This document shows, piece after piece, positions 27,101-30,966 of a DNA stretch of 64,000 nucleotides (positions are counted from its first letter, which is position 1; each line of letters opens with the position of its first letter). Origin of the DNA: Actinomadura rayongensis. GTDB lineage: Bacteria > Actinomycetota > Actinomycetes > Streptosporangiales > Streptosporangiaceae. The notes beneath the pieces were generated by a model, which made no database searches, had not been told where the DNA came from, and saw only the letters and a program-made list of their open reading frames with translations. The translations under genes and the position numbers were made by a program. The stretch is from contig NZ_WUTW01000003.1 in assembly GCF_009831215.1 (NCBI RefSeq), positions 63,325-127,324 on the forward strand. Direction: 5' to 3'.

Positions 27101-27334
27101 GGGGATCTCACCCCCTGCGGGAATGGTCAGCTCCGAACCGAGTGCGCGGGCCCGCAATGGCACGAACTGACCATCAGGACCTGTCGGCTCGGCACCTGTC
27201 GGCTTAGCGCCTTCAGGCTTCTCCGCCGCCGGGTCGGCGAAGGCACGACCATTCGGGACGGCCAGGTTCAGCAGCAGGAGGATCGGAACGACGATCCGCA
27301 GCGCACGCCAAAGCTTCTGCCGACTGACCCGCAT
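14990..27334 (-). CDS. Giant secreted FN3 / beta-helix / YD-repeat (RHS) protein, C-terminus truncated
   Basis: The open frame encodes 4,114 residues, of which about the first 3,962 are genuine. Order: signal peptide (about 1-33, ending AFA); Ala/Gly-rich beta region to ~425; five fibronectin-III domains (~425-890, each near 93 residues); four ~108-residue beta-sandwich repeats (~890-1,320); ten more FN3 domains (~1,323-2,230); a right-handed beta-helix-like region (~2,258-2,590) with a D.NGDG calcium-type loop; a DUF6531-like entry segment near 2,606; and YD repeats (~2,730-3,955). RHS proteins normally continue to a core end and a variable C-terminal toxin with an immunity gene downstream. 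Here neither is present: after SSLIRDP the frame enters the ArsR gene out of frame and then antisense tyrosine phenol-lyase, ending at 14990. A weak GAGG precedes ATG 27334. Confidence 0.85.
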   Translation of the reverse strand: MRVSRQKLWRALRIVVPILLLLNLAVPNGRAFADPAAEKPEGAKPTGAEPTGPDGQFVPLRARALGSELTIPAGGEIPVLVAGQAGIPDRSVAAVAAQITVSGRGSGELLAHPNGDVRQGEETARTLAYEPGARTRAFALLRLGTDGRVLLVNRGSESVKVGIDVEGYMLDSPGTVPAGGFAARPYDPIGRIDALPGESARTLTPPKDLGLPAKTQAVMLQIAVRAPGGSAPGTVSLTPVGRNGTERPQVTYAAGRTTTNTLVTTPSSAGYIVRNHGSAAVEVSVALAGYFSDTGDRADRGQRLVPTAPLPLTSGDVTLKPGHTTTLDLSTQKRLPMQESVLTALVLGLTTRSSGAGTLRVRPESAGSGAARPAALPYNAGARTTGSVIVGLPGTGTRRVVIENGGDSAVTINADLQGYARTLGTPGVPAAVTATPGDTEATVTWTAPADDGGSAITGYTVTSAPGGMTAHVSADKTSATVTGLTNARGYTFTVTAENPLGRSAASPPSAGVTPVGPPGAPTAVSASAGNTTATLTWKAPADNGGRPITSYTVTAKPGGKTATVVGGKTTATVTGLKNGQPYTLTVTAANSTGTGTESAASRVVTPAAPAEAPTAIRATAGDGRATVSWTPPSRTGGSPVTGYTVTSAPGGKTVQVTRGQKQALITGLKNGTAYTFTVAARSAAGPGKRSAASEPVTPTGKPAAPTQVTAAPGDRSATVSWTPPRDSGGAPVSEYTVTATPGGATMRTRRTSLAFSGLRNGTTYTFTVRARNARGTGASSEASTPVTLSRTFTALTSPSAPGAPTQVTAVPGDRQARVSWTAPADDGGSPITGYTVTSSPGGLTATAAAGDTSATVTGLTNGTAYTFTVKATNSVGDSPGSTPSTSVTPPGAIVLDAQIGGPKVTLTTTVALQDGRIRFSGVAGQRVSVHFSGSSFAYGKAAVSLVGPSGSGLVAPYKYWSGSYVIEPLVLPSAGEYSVVVDPLDDVTGSVGVQVFEVADQVLAASVGGSAVQVSTSVPGQRSLVRFSGSAGQRVSAGFSGSSFVYGKAAVSLVGPSGSELVAPYKYWSGSYVIEPLVLPSAGEYSVVVDPLDDVTGSVRVQVFEVADQVLSATVNGPAVQVATSIPGQNSRIQFAGTVGQQVSLKLSNSTYGYGNATPSLLKPDGTVMQTGSPYWSNGAYTYGPLTLPADGTYTFLIDPKMDAAGGVAAQVTGESGDVATSVTVGGATTTVITAAGKNGTVTFSGQKDTPVVVNLTGNSYGAGNLKVSIVGADQSELVAAQTLTSTARTFGPITLPATGPYTIVLDPQADAVGQVTVGVDIPPGPPTQVSATAKPGGATVTWTAPAANGGSARTGYVVTSSPGGLTATASAGATSATVTGLTNGTAYTFTVAARNAGGDGAQSSPTAPVTPVDVPGKPAAPTTQLGSTQVTVSWTEPGDTGGLPITSYTVKSSPGGQTTTVSGDQRSVVVTGLTNGTAYTFTVTATNARGTGPVSDQSAPVTPAAVPDRPTGAAAVLGDRQATVTWTAPASDGGAPISSYTVVSSPGGRTTTVPADARTAAVQGLTNGTAYTFTVYATNVAGNGAASEPTTPVIPVGPPGSPTEVAATAANGTATVTWRAPDDDGGAPLTGFVVTSDPGGFSATVPATATSADVTDLVPGAGYVFTVRAVNAAGIESAPSEASTEVFVDPPPGAPGRVEATPRDGSATVSWLAPDGRNETEISSYTVTTTPNTQTTTVASDVTSATIGGLTNGTAYTFTVTVHYRDGGSVTSAPSRAVTPAAVPGAPTQVTALPGDRQARVTWAAPADLGGLALTGYRIRVMSDLGDTVMTVGPVATTATVTGLVNGTAYTFDVAAVNDMGIGPRSAPTTPVTPASGQVPGRPTQVVATAGAAQAAITWSAPADGGSPITSYTVTATPGGRTVTTTTTTATVADLRPGTAYTFTVAATNAVGTGPASEPSASVVPTGTVTAPSHVTAVAGDRRATVNWAEPAPGSATTVTSYTVTSTPGGKTATAAPGSPTATVTGLTNGNSYTFIVTASYSDGTSVTSEPSEPVVPVGLPGSPGSVTAWPGDGAAGLSWGPPTDGGDLTGYVITVAPGGRTVTTDARTSWTQIDGLTNGTAYTFTVAATNAFGTGTLRTSSAVTPARAPGPPTNVVATSGDGSAAVSWTKPAGVDNVTSYLVVASPGGGAQDIPGGTTSATFTGLTNGTPYTFKVSVGAGGAVSTSNPVIPKAGTGPAQPPPARNPNALIEPVTTPGPTILDSIARIDADTTWGPTGSPYVVENLSVSSGATLTLLPGTVVKFKRYNSAISVSGKVLSLGTPGRRVIFTSIKDDAVLGDTNGDGSASTPQEGDWMNVMFANASKEGLSVLDNTDVRYGAWGGGASICGGVNGGAVSAWNSNLVISSSTFMHNEYDGVELSNQGSDPRSYYGIYGNRFGSSHCGLTVSGSGGVVEAIGNTFDDSIEFSGFGFLSDHDIKVRFWFNTVYSKIDVAGIENTPVRSGVDVRYNALVGGVRRMSGYGGRDLAEYSQNWWNYDLNSSHLPECMDKAAADANNPPIQYSTDPKCAAGQVKPLSYTFNAGPALSVPPASIPISLNRSQSPRIGPVDTFSGTLEYTATDMSVEDAGKAIAATRTYHSGDATTSGDLGNGWVSAFSEKLSNVNGMLSMSLPDGSTLPFMTDPAAGNVPVPGVNADLETEANGTTVRLADKTGYHFDTAGALTQMTLGDKNHKIQVERENGHPVKVVGVSGRYLAYDRASGVVQRITDSQNRTTQYGYTGERLTSVTGVDGKTETYSYDADGRLTRVTTPDGKVKLNVGYNAEGKVAWIEQQGQGRTSFTYDAAERTTTVTRPDGAETVQQYDWAGRLVHEQTERSGRHIVYDGEGRPIVTVEGVPNQRLRNYSASATGRLYDAKGNPVLEMSPGGTMASTTFNSERQPLVSTFSDGTTVKRTYDENERLATYTDQRGKVTRYTYDSIGRVTTVTDPLGRKQTQEFGTGVGDLVATVDNTGARTVFGHDPLGRVTSVSDPLGEKRMFEYTPWGQLKKVTQPRGGTYTVAFNDDRQPVSLTDPLGRVAEYLYDSDGVLSGVKNPAGQTSTFGYDPLGRPTRYTDPRGETIRQEYSPEGWATKLVAQDGGIITYGHDPAGRVTRTTDSLGNVSRVVYDIDGRMVRNDTPDGFSERYEYNAMGLLVGYWSPQSTDWTGPKWTYDYDPAGNRTVVTGPDGKKITLAYDATGRVTRRTDPLGRDTIINYSDRTRTQTIRDGVGLVEMVVRDPLGRMVRRLDGRETTDIGYDDDGNVSTVESSGRRTEREYDLAGQMLKQTDPMGQVTTATYDPLGRMSTRTFRGNTTDTTDDSTESFTYDLSGNLSTRTDRVGQKWTYQYDGANRVISATDPLQHTTLYAYDTAGNRTATTDPTGVVQRTGYDAMGRPAVTSDITGASWTVQYDAMGNPVKTVDPAGVTATATYDDYGRVLRAFDGSATTEYTYDAAGQPTQINRLTGSTQISGQTIAYDSRGRRTRVTDQRGRSTKYAYDITDNVTKVTSPSGREYTYTYASSGELTSATDPLGNRSSYRYNAAGQPTRLTLPGGGTRTFAYDGLGRLASETDPTERVTTYSYDAEGRPLTTSRPSGRTTTATYDDAGRLTGLTSGTDQRTFAYDDAGRLTHAVTGQRAVDLTYDNRGLPLTSNDGTGQVTYTYDVARRLAGRAPPEGEPTTYRYGADGRLAEIRGPTNLNQIYSFGADRQTVETRDPNARVSPVTREFDGSGLPTSIQGKVKVTGAQTEPYDLRASYNDDGQITKLVQHVPGNDGSGTTTYRYDGAGRLITANPDNGDTQNYEWDARGNRTSIRYGSGPKVTTTYDASGQATGSSDGAVRTYDADGNLTGVTRTDAPTVTYGYNGFGELTSAQAGAEAITYRRDALGRTATRTGAPGTETFGYDGTSTAVTGYRSPTGVASSLIRDPGRPGGPRGPGAARHRPPARQRPRGHGLRHVRLHGLPLHRHAPLPGPAPGRDHPAVLRRHLEDEHAARRLRRRVPGPARGGRRRRRRGGRADGLSRRQVRRGISAVGVKRAWKKRSVDGSWVKARPAVISVRCSWTRIMLSATRSRWLCV
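15160..15447 (-). CDS. ArsR-family helix-turn-helix regulator
   Basis: A 95-residue winged helix: LEALVDPVRRGIVRQLANAP (residues 6-25), a DMACGTFDF turn, and recognition helix SRSTGTHHFRVLRQAGII (about 38-55). The pattern is common in actinobacterial one-domain ArsR repressors without metal-site cysteines, apart from one Cys. The start is GTG 15447. An in-frame TGA two codons upstream rules out a longer protein. That GTG lies exactly where recognisable RHS sequence stops in another frame of the same strand, so the gene seems to have been joined to the RHS gene by a rearrangement and may have lost its own promoter. Its stop lies 7 bases from the stop of tyrosine phenol-lyase (convergent). Confidence 0.75.
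   Translation of the reverse strand: MIPDVLEALVDPVRRGIVRQLANAPGDMACGTFDFTVSRSTGTHHFRVLRQAGIIRQYYVGTSKMNTLRDDFDAAFPGLLAAVVAAADAEAARTA
15470..19140 (-). repeat. YD/RHS repeat array
   Basis: Roughly 1,200 residues are built from units of about 20-22 residues of the form YDxxGRLTxxTDPxG, encoded without interruption within the giant gene. At DNA level the repeats have diverged, with the recurring complement of TAYDxxG (gtcgtaggt/gtcatagg) every ~60-65 bases. In known RHS proteins such arrays fold into a shell that encapsulates a C-terminal toxin. Confidence 0.9.
20640..23365 (-). repeat. Array of ten fibronectin type III domains
   Basis: Ten consecutive ~91-residue units share TVSWTAP...GG.PITSYTV.SSPGG.T..V....TSATVTGL, then a conserved NGTAYTFTV core. 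Recurrent DNA words are gtgaacgtgtaggc and ccgttcgtcagg. A second block of five lies at about 24665-26060. Confidence 0.9.
24003..24262 (-). repeat. Recent tandem duplication, unit A
   Basis: This stretch is nearly identical at DNA level to 24327-24586, with a period of 324 bases (exactly 108 codons). It encodes the second of four beta-sandwich domains (SGSSF.YGKAAVSLVGPSG, YKYWSGSYVIEPLVLPS). Third-position bases here are visibly less GC-biased than in the surrounding gene. Confidence 0.9.
24327..24586 (-). repeat. Recent tandem duplication, unit B
   Basis: This is the partner of 24003-24262 and encodes the first beta-sandwich domain. The other two domains in the set of four are divergent, so this pair arose or was homogenised recently. 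Confidence 0.9.
24665..26060 (-). repeat. Array of five fibronectin type III domains
   Basis: This is the N-terminal FN3 block of the giant protein. Its five units of about 93 residues have the same core motifs as the ten-unit block, and four beta-sandwich repeats separate the two blocks. Confidence 0.9.
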
Positions 27335-27672
27335 GCGACCTCATCTTCTGCAAGCCGAGGCATGTCACCGTGCGTTGATCAACAGTGATCTACAGTGCAC
27401 GGCAGCGGGCTCAGCGCCAGTCCAACTACGAGGACATTTCTTACATCCCGGCAGCCATTTTGTCGAGGGCCATCCCGCCGCGCGACAGCGGCCCACATCG
27501 TGAGACGCCGAGAAGGCGACCAGCCGCATGCCCTTGCGCCCGACAAGCAGAAAACCAGGATCATGTCCTCCGTTCGGATGACACGTGTCGTCCGTTTGGG
27601 CACGCCTGTCAACTGGCTGCATCAGCGGACACCACGTAGGGTCAGCAGGCACCTCGAACCAACGGAGCCCTA
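27335..27672. other. Intergenic region between the divergent giant-protein and binding-protein genes
   Basis: These 338 bases hold no convincing gene. The region is AT-richer than its flanks around 27370-27480. Towards the plus-strand gene, TAGGGT (27637-27642) is a possible -10 with only a weak -35 (CTGGCT). Towards the giant gene I see short repeats of TGATC around 27377-27392 but no clear promoter. Confidence 0.5.
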
Positions 27673-28473
27673 GTGACCCATCGCCCCTTGGCCGGCATCG
27701 TCGCCGTCGCCGCGCTCACGTTCGCGTTGTCATCCTGTTCCAAAGCGAATTCGCCTTCGTTCCTGGACACGATCGACAAGAACAAGAAGGTGACCATCGG
27801 TGTTCTCCCCGACCAGCCCGGCCTCAGCCAGCGGGTCGGGGAAAAAACCTATGCGGGCTTCGACATCGATGTCGCGACCCAGATCGCCAAGCAGCTCGGC
27901 GTACCCGCGACCGGCATCACTTTCGTTCCCGTGACCGGCAGGGACCGGGTCGCCACGCTCACCAGCGGCAAGGCTCAGCTCGTCATCGCGGCGTCACCGG
28001 CTCCGGCGGAGAAAAACAGCGCGATCACCGCGTCGAACCCCTACCTGACCATGCATGACGACGTGATGCTGCTGTCCAAGGACAAGAAGACGAAGCAGAA
28101 AAGCAACGTCGCGGGCAAGAAGCTCTGCGTGCTTCCGGGCAGCGCCATCCCGGCCGACCTCAAGGCCAAGCCAGCACCGACGAAGAGCATCAGCGAATGC
28201 CTCGTCGCCCTCCTCAACGGCAAGGTCGCCGGCGCCTTCGGAAAGGACGCCGTCCTCGCCGGATACGCCCAGCAGAACCCCGGTCGCTTCAAGCTGCTTG
28301 GACTCAACGGCACGGCAACGAGCTACAGCATCTACCTTCCGGCCAAAGACGCACGCGCGAAGCAGAAGGTCGACTCGGCGCTGCAGAAGATGGTGCAGGA
28401 CGGCACCTGGAAGCGCATGGTGACAACGCGACTCCCGATGCTGTCGAACACCCGGACCGCCGCTAAGCCGTAA
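27673..28473 (+). CDS. Amino-acid-type ABC solute-binding lipoprotein (family 3), orphan
   Basis: A 266-residue lipoprotein with signal peptide and lipobox LSSC (acylated Cys22). The family-3 periplasmic-binding fold follows (GlnH/GluB type): VTIGVLPDQPGLSQ, AGFDIDVATQIAKQLG, FVPVTGRDRVATLTSGKAQLVIAA, and a C-terminal lobe with GTATSYSIYLPAKD and DGTWKRM. It is Lys-rich for this genome. Such proteins normally deliver polar amino acids to a permease/ATPase pair, but neither gene is adjacent. It may work with a distant transporter or as a sensor. GTG 27673 is preceded by GGAG at suitable spacing. Its 3' end overlaps the convergent small membrane protein gene by 11 bases. Confidence 0.8.
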   Translation: MTHRPLAGIVAVAALTFALSSCSKANSPSFLDTIDKNKKVTIGVLPDQPGLSQRVGEKTYAGFDIDVATQIAKQLGVPATGITFVPVTGRDRVATLTSGKAQLVIAASPAPAEKNSAITASNPYLTMHDDVMLLSKDKKTKQKSNVAGKKLCVLPGSAIPADLKAKPAPTKSISECLVALLNGKVAGAFGKDAVLAGYAQQNPGRFKLLGLNGTATSYSIYLPAKDARAKQKVDSALQKMVQDGTWKRMVTTRLPMLSNTRTAAKP

Positions 28474-28717
28474 CCACGCCACAGATGGCCAATACGGCCC
28501 AAACAACGGTCGACGCGATACATATGATTCCGACCGCTTTGGGAAAGTAAACCGACTGGCGCAGCGGCTCAAACTCCTGCAGACGCAAGTCCTTGTCGGG
28601 ACCCGAAAACCCCTTCATCCAAGCGACGTAGCGAAGCGACCACCGCAGCCAGGCCGCACCGAGCCCGATGGCGAACAGACCGAACAGCGGAAGGATGAAG
28701 TAACCGCTGGCCTCCAT
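28463..28717 (-). CDS. Small two-helix membrane protein, unknown function
   Basis: An 84-residue protein with a hydrophobic segment at about residues 5-22 (YFILPLFGLFAIGLGAAWL) and another at about 62-82 (AVGIICIASTVVWAVLAI). A charged middle (KGFSGPDKDLRLQEFEPLRQ) joins them. I do not recognise the family. ATG 28717 follows a G-rich stretch. The open frame extends upstream to 28942, but that part translates the hairpins and the tRNA and is not coding. It may be co-transcribed downstream of tRNA-Ala unless the hairpins at 28768-28816 terminate. Confidence 0.6.
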   Translation of the reverse strand: MEASGYFILPLFGLFAIGLGAAWLRWSLRYVAWMKGFSGPDKDLRLQEFEPLRQSVYFPKAVGIICIASTVVWAVLAICGVVTA

Positions 28718-28767
28718 AAAACCCCCAAACAACGTCCGAAGCACGGCGCAACCCGAGCCGGAGGGGG

Positions 28768-28816
28768 TGCGGGGGCGGAGCCCCCGCATCGGGGGGTTCG
28801 GGGGGTCGTCCCCCCG
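28768..28816 (-). terminator. Double GC hairpin downstream of tRNA-Ala copy 2
   Basis: The first stem is TGCGGGGGC (28768-28776) with GCCCCCGCA (28780-28788) and loop GGA. The second is CGGGGGG (28799-28805) with CCCCCCG (28810-28816) and loop TCGT. Both lie 60-110 bases beyond the tRNA 3' end in its transcription direction, with no T-tract. Confidence 0.55.
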
Positions 28817-28875
28817 GAAAGCACTGCGGGCCACCGGGGAAGGCGCAGCTGCGCCGACCACGATGGCCCGACTCG

Positions 28876-28948
28876 TGGAGCTATGGGGATTCGAACCCCA
28901 GACCTCCTCCATGCCATGGAGGCGCGCTACCAACTGCGCCATAGCCCC
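28876..28948 (-). tRNA. tRNA-Ala (anticodon GGC), copy 2
   Basis: This is the same 73-nt sequence as 13-85, with no encoded CCA. Identity with copy 1 continues through the ten bases past the 3' end (28866-28875, GCCCGACTCG on the plus strand) and then stops, making a direct repeat of about 84 bases. Confidence 0.97.
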
Positions 28949-28986
28949 GTGCCGCTACGTGGACGTTCATCCCGTAGCGCGTGGCC

Positions 28987-29016
28987 AGTTTAGCCGAGGT
29001 GGCGATGGGGGTCGAA
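28987..29016 (-). promoter_or_regulatory. Promoter of tRNA-Ala copy 2
   Basis: Reading on the minus strand, TTCGAC (29011-29016) and TAAACT (28987-28992) are separated by 18 bases. Transcription would start near 28980, about 32 bases before the tRNA. Confidence 0.6.
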
Positions 29017-29038
29017 TCGGTTGTCGTGGGGCGGACCG

Positions 29039-29692
29039 TCAGCGGCCGACGGCGGGGCTGTCGTCGCCGAGGACGGGTTCGGGCAGCGTTCCGGCGTTGT
29101 GCTCGGTGAGGCGGAAGCCGCCGTCGCGGCGTTCGGACAGGACGGACCAGCAGCAGTTGGAGAGTCCGCCGAGGTGTTCCCAGGTCTCTTCGGGGAGGCC
29201 GAGGAGGTGGCAGAGGCCGAGGCGGAGCGCGGCGCCGTGGGAGGCGACGACGAGGACGCCGTCGGGCGGCAGGTCGTCGAGGGCGCGCTCGAGGGCGGTG
29301 CCGACGCGCTTGGCGACCTGGGCGCTGGTCTCGCCGCCGGGCGGCTGCCAGATGGCCCGCTCGGCGGGGTAGCGCTCGCGGATCTCGGCGCCGGTGAGGC
29401 CCTCCCAGGCGCCGCCGTCGCGTTCGATGAGGTCGCGGTCGTGCCGGACGGGCAGGCCGGTCAGGTCGGCGAGGGCCTGCGCGGTGTCGGCGGCGCGCTG
29501 GAGCGGGGAGGCGAGCAGCGCGGTGGGCCGCAGGGCGGTGAGGAGGGCGGCGGCGCGGCGGGCCTGGGCGCGGCCGGTGTCGTCGAGGGGGACGTCGGTC
29601 TTGCCCTGGAAGCGGTTCTCGACGTTCCAGGTCGTCTGGCCGTGGCGCCACAGGACGAGGCGGCGCTTGCCGGGGGTGCGCGTCTCAGTCAC
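29039..29692 (-). CDS. Histidine phosphatase family protein (phosphoglycerate mutase-like)
   Basis: A 217-residue member of the histidine phosphatase superfamily: RHGQTTWN at 16-23 holds the phospho-accepting His, LxSPLQRAxDTA near 60-70 and GxxWEGLTGxEI near 95-105 complete the pocket, and SHGAALR near 150 supplies the second catalytic His. It is probably a broad phosphatase (cobalamin phosphatase or PhoE type), not glycolytic mutase, because the mutase-specific inserts are missing. It overlaps rsfS by 8 bases, and this nadD-rsfS-phosphatase-tRNA-Ala order is common in actinobacteria. Confidence 0.85.
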   Translation of the reverse strand: MTETRTPGKRRLVLWRHGQTTWNVENRFQGKTDVPLDDTGRAQARRAAALLTALRPTALLASPLQRAADTAQALADLTGLPVRHDRDLIERDGGAWEGLTGAEIRERYPAERAIWQPPGGETSAQVAKRVGTALERALDDLPPDGVLVVASHGAALRLGLCHLLGLPEETWEHLGGLSNCCWSVLSERRDGGFRLTEHNAGTLPEPVLGDDSPAVGR

Positions 29693-30086
29693 CGGCGCTC
29701 CCGACGGGGGCGCGGTGGGTGTTGACGCCCGCGGGCAGCTCGATGAGCGGGCAGTCCTTCCAGAGCCTTTCGAGGGCGTAGTACACGCGGTCCTCCTGGT
29801 GCTGGACGTGGACGATCACGTCCACGTAGTCGAGGAGGATCCAGCGGCCCTCGCGTTCGCCCTCGCGGCGGACGGGCTTGGCCCCGGCCTCCTCGCGCAG
29901 GCGCTTCTCGATCTCGTCGACGATGGCGCGGACCTGGCGGTCGTTGGCGGCCGAGCAGAGCAGGAACGCGTCGGTGATGACGAGCTGCTCGCTCACGTCG
30001 TAGGCAAGGATGTCGTCGGCCAGCTTGTCCCCCGCCGCCTCGGCGGCGGTCCGGATGAGCTGCGCGGCCCTGTCGGATGCGGTCAC
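29685..30086 (-). CDS. rsfS: Ribosome silencing factor RsfS
   Basis: A 133-residue RsfS/Iojap protein, which binds L14 on the large ribosomal subunit and blocks subunit joining when nutrients are low. Diagnostic stretches are LADDILAYDVSEQLVITDAFLLCSA (about 22-46), NDRQVRAIVDEIEKRLRE, and GRWILLDYVDVIVHVQ (about 80-95). Length is standard. Its start is followed upstream by a 162-base gap to nadD. Many actinomycetes carry a LytR-CpsA-Psr gene in that gap; here it is absent. Confidence 0.95.
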   Translation of the reverse strand: MTASDRAAQLIRTAAEAAGDKLADDILAYDVSEQLVITDAFLLCSAANDRQVRAIVDEIEKRLREEAGAKPVRREGEREGRWILLDYVDVIVHVQHQEDRVYYALERLWKDCPLIELPAGVNTHRAPVGSAGD

Positions 30087-30248
30087 GATGCGCTCGCGAT
30101 CCTCCCTGTCGGGGGTCGATTCCGGGGACAGCCTCTCATGACGACCCCGAAATGACCCTTGCCCACCGGTTCCGGATGGTCCGTCCGGCTGCGGTCATGT
30201 CCCTTCCAGGGTAGGCGGCATCCGGCGTCCCCGTTCCGTCTTTCCTGT

Positions 30249-30851
30249 TCAGGCGCCGTCGGGCCGATAGAGGGAACGTTTGTTGATGTACTGGACGATT
30301 CCGTCCGGAACGAGGTACCAGATCGGCTCCTCGGCCTCGACCCGCTCCCGGCACTCGGTGGACGAGATCGCGAGCGCCGGCACCTCGATGAGGCTGACGC
30401 GGCCGGTGGGCAGGCCGGGGTCGGCGAGGCGGTGGCCGGGACGGGTGACGCCCACGAAATGGGCGAGCCCGAAAAGCTCCTCGCTGTCGTGCCAGGTCAG
30501 CATCTTCTCCAGGGCGTCCGCGCCGGTGATGAAGAACAGGTCGGTGTCGGGGCCGTGGAGGGCGCGCATGTCGCGCAGGGTGTCGACGGTGTACGTCGCG
30601 CCGGGACGGTCGATGTCGATCCGGCTGACCGAGAAGCGGGGGTTGGACGCGGTGGCGATCACGGCCATGAGGTAGCGGTCCTCGGCGGGGGTGACGTTCG
30701 TGTGGCCCTTGTGGGCGGACACCCCGGTCGGGACGAACACGACCTCGTCCAGCGCGAACACGTGCGCGACCTCGCTGGCCGCGACGAGGTGGCCGTGGTG
30801 GATGGGATCGAACGTCCCGCCCATGATCCCCAGCCGCCGCTTTTGCGTCAT
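30249..30851 (-). CDS. nadD: Nicotinate-nucleotide adenylyltransferase
   Basis: A 200-residue nucleotidyltransferase that adenylates nicotinate mononucleotide in NAD synthesis. GIMGGTFDPIHHGHL (8-22) is the phosphate/HxGH-type loop, FVPTGVSAHKG follows, and ISSTECRERV near 170 is the second signature (ISST.iR). ATG 30851 is preferred over the longer frame because TATTCT lies 7 bases upstream, which would make the message leaderless, and because homologues start at this methionine. It is divergent from the M48 peptidase gene, with 115 bases between the starts. Confidence 0.93.
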   Translation of the reverse strand: MTQKRRLGIMGGTFDPIHHGHLVAASEVAHVFALDEVVFVPTGVSAHKGHTNVTPAEDRYLMAVIATASNPRFSVSRIDIDRPGATYTVDTLRDMRALHGPDTDLFFITGADALEKMLTWHDSEELFGLAHFVGVTRPGHRLADPGLPTGRVSLIEVPALAISSTECRERVEAEEPIWYLVPDGIVQYINKRSLYRPDGA

Positions 30852-30858
30852 GCCGACG

Positions 30859-30864
30859 AGAATA
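30859..30864 (-). promoter_or_regulatory. -10 element of leaderless nadD
   Basis: TATTCT reads on the minus strand, 7 bases before ATG 30851. No clear -35 is seen. Confidence 0.5.
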
Positions 30865-30953
30865 GTCGCCCCGGAATCAGGACGATCTTCCGCCCCACAG
30901 GGACCCAATTCGCAGGAACCGGGGAACTCGCGGGACGTTCCGGTCGTCGGACG

Positions 30954-30959
30954 TAGCAT
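30954..30959 (+). promoter_or_regulatory. -10 element of leaderless M48 peptidase gene
   Basis: TAGCAT lies 7 bases before ATG 30967, mirroring the arrangement at nadD on the other strand. Confidence 0.45.
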
Positions 30960-30966
30960 GCCGGAC

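Noticed and set aside
28718..28942. N-terminal extension of the small membrane protein
   Set aside because: Its residues are a translation of tRNA-Ala and the GC hairpins (MAQLVARLHGMEE type), a familiar artefact.
1..28948. Integrative element with integrase
   Set aside because: No integrase, excisionase, replication or transfer gene is visible between the tRNA copies, so I report only the repeat and its possible meaning.
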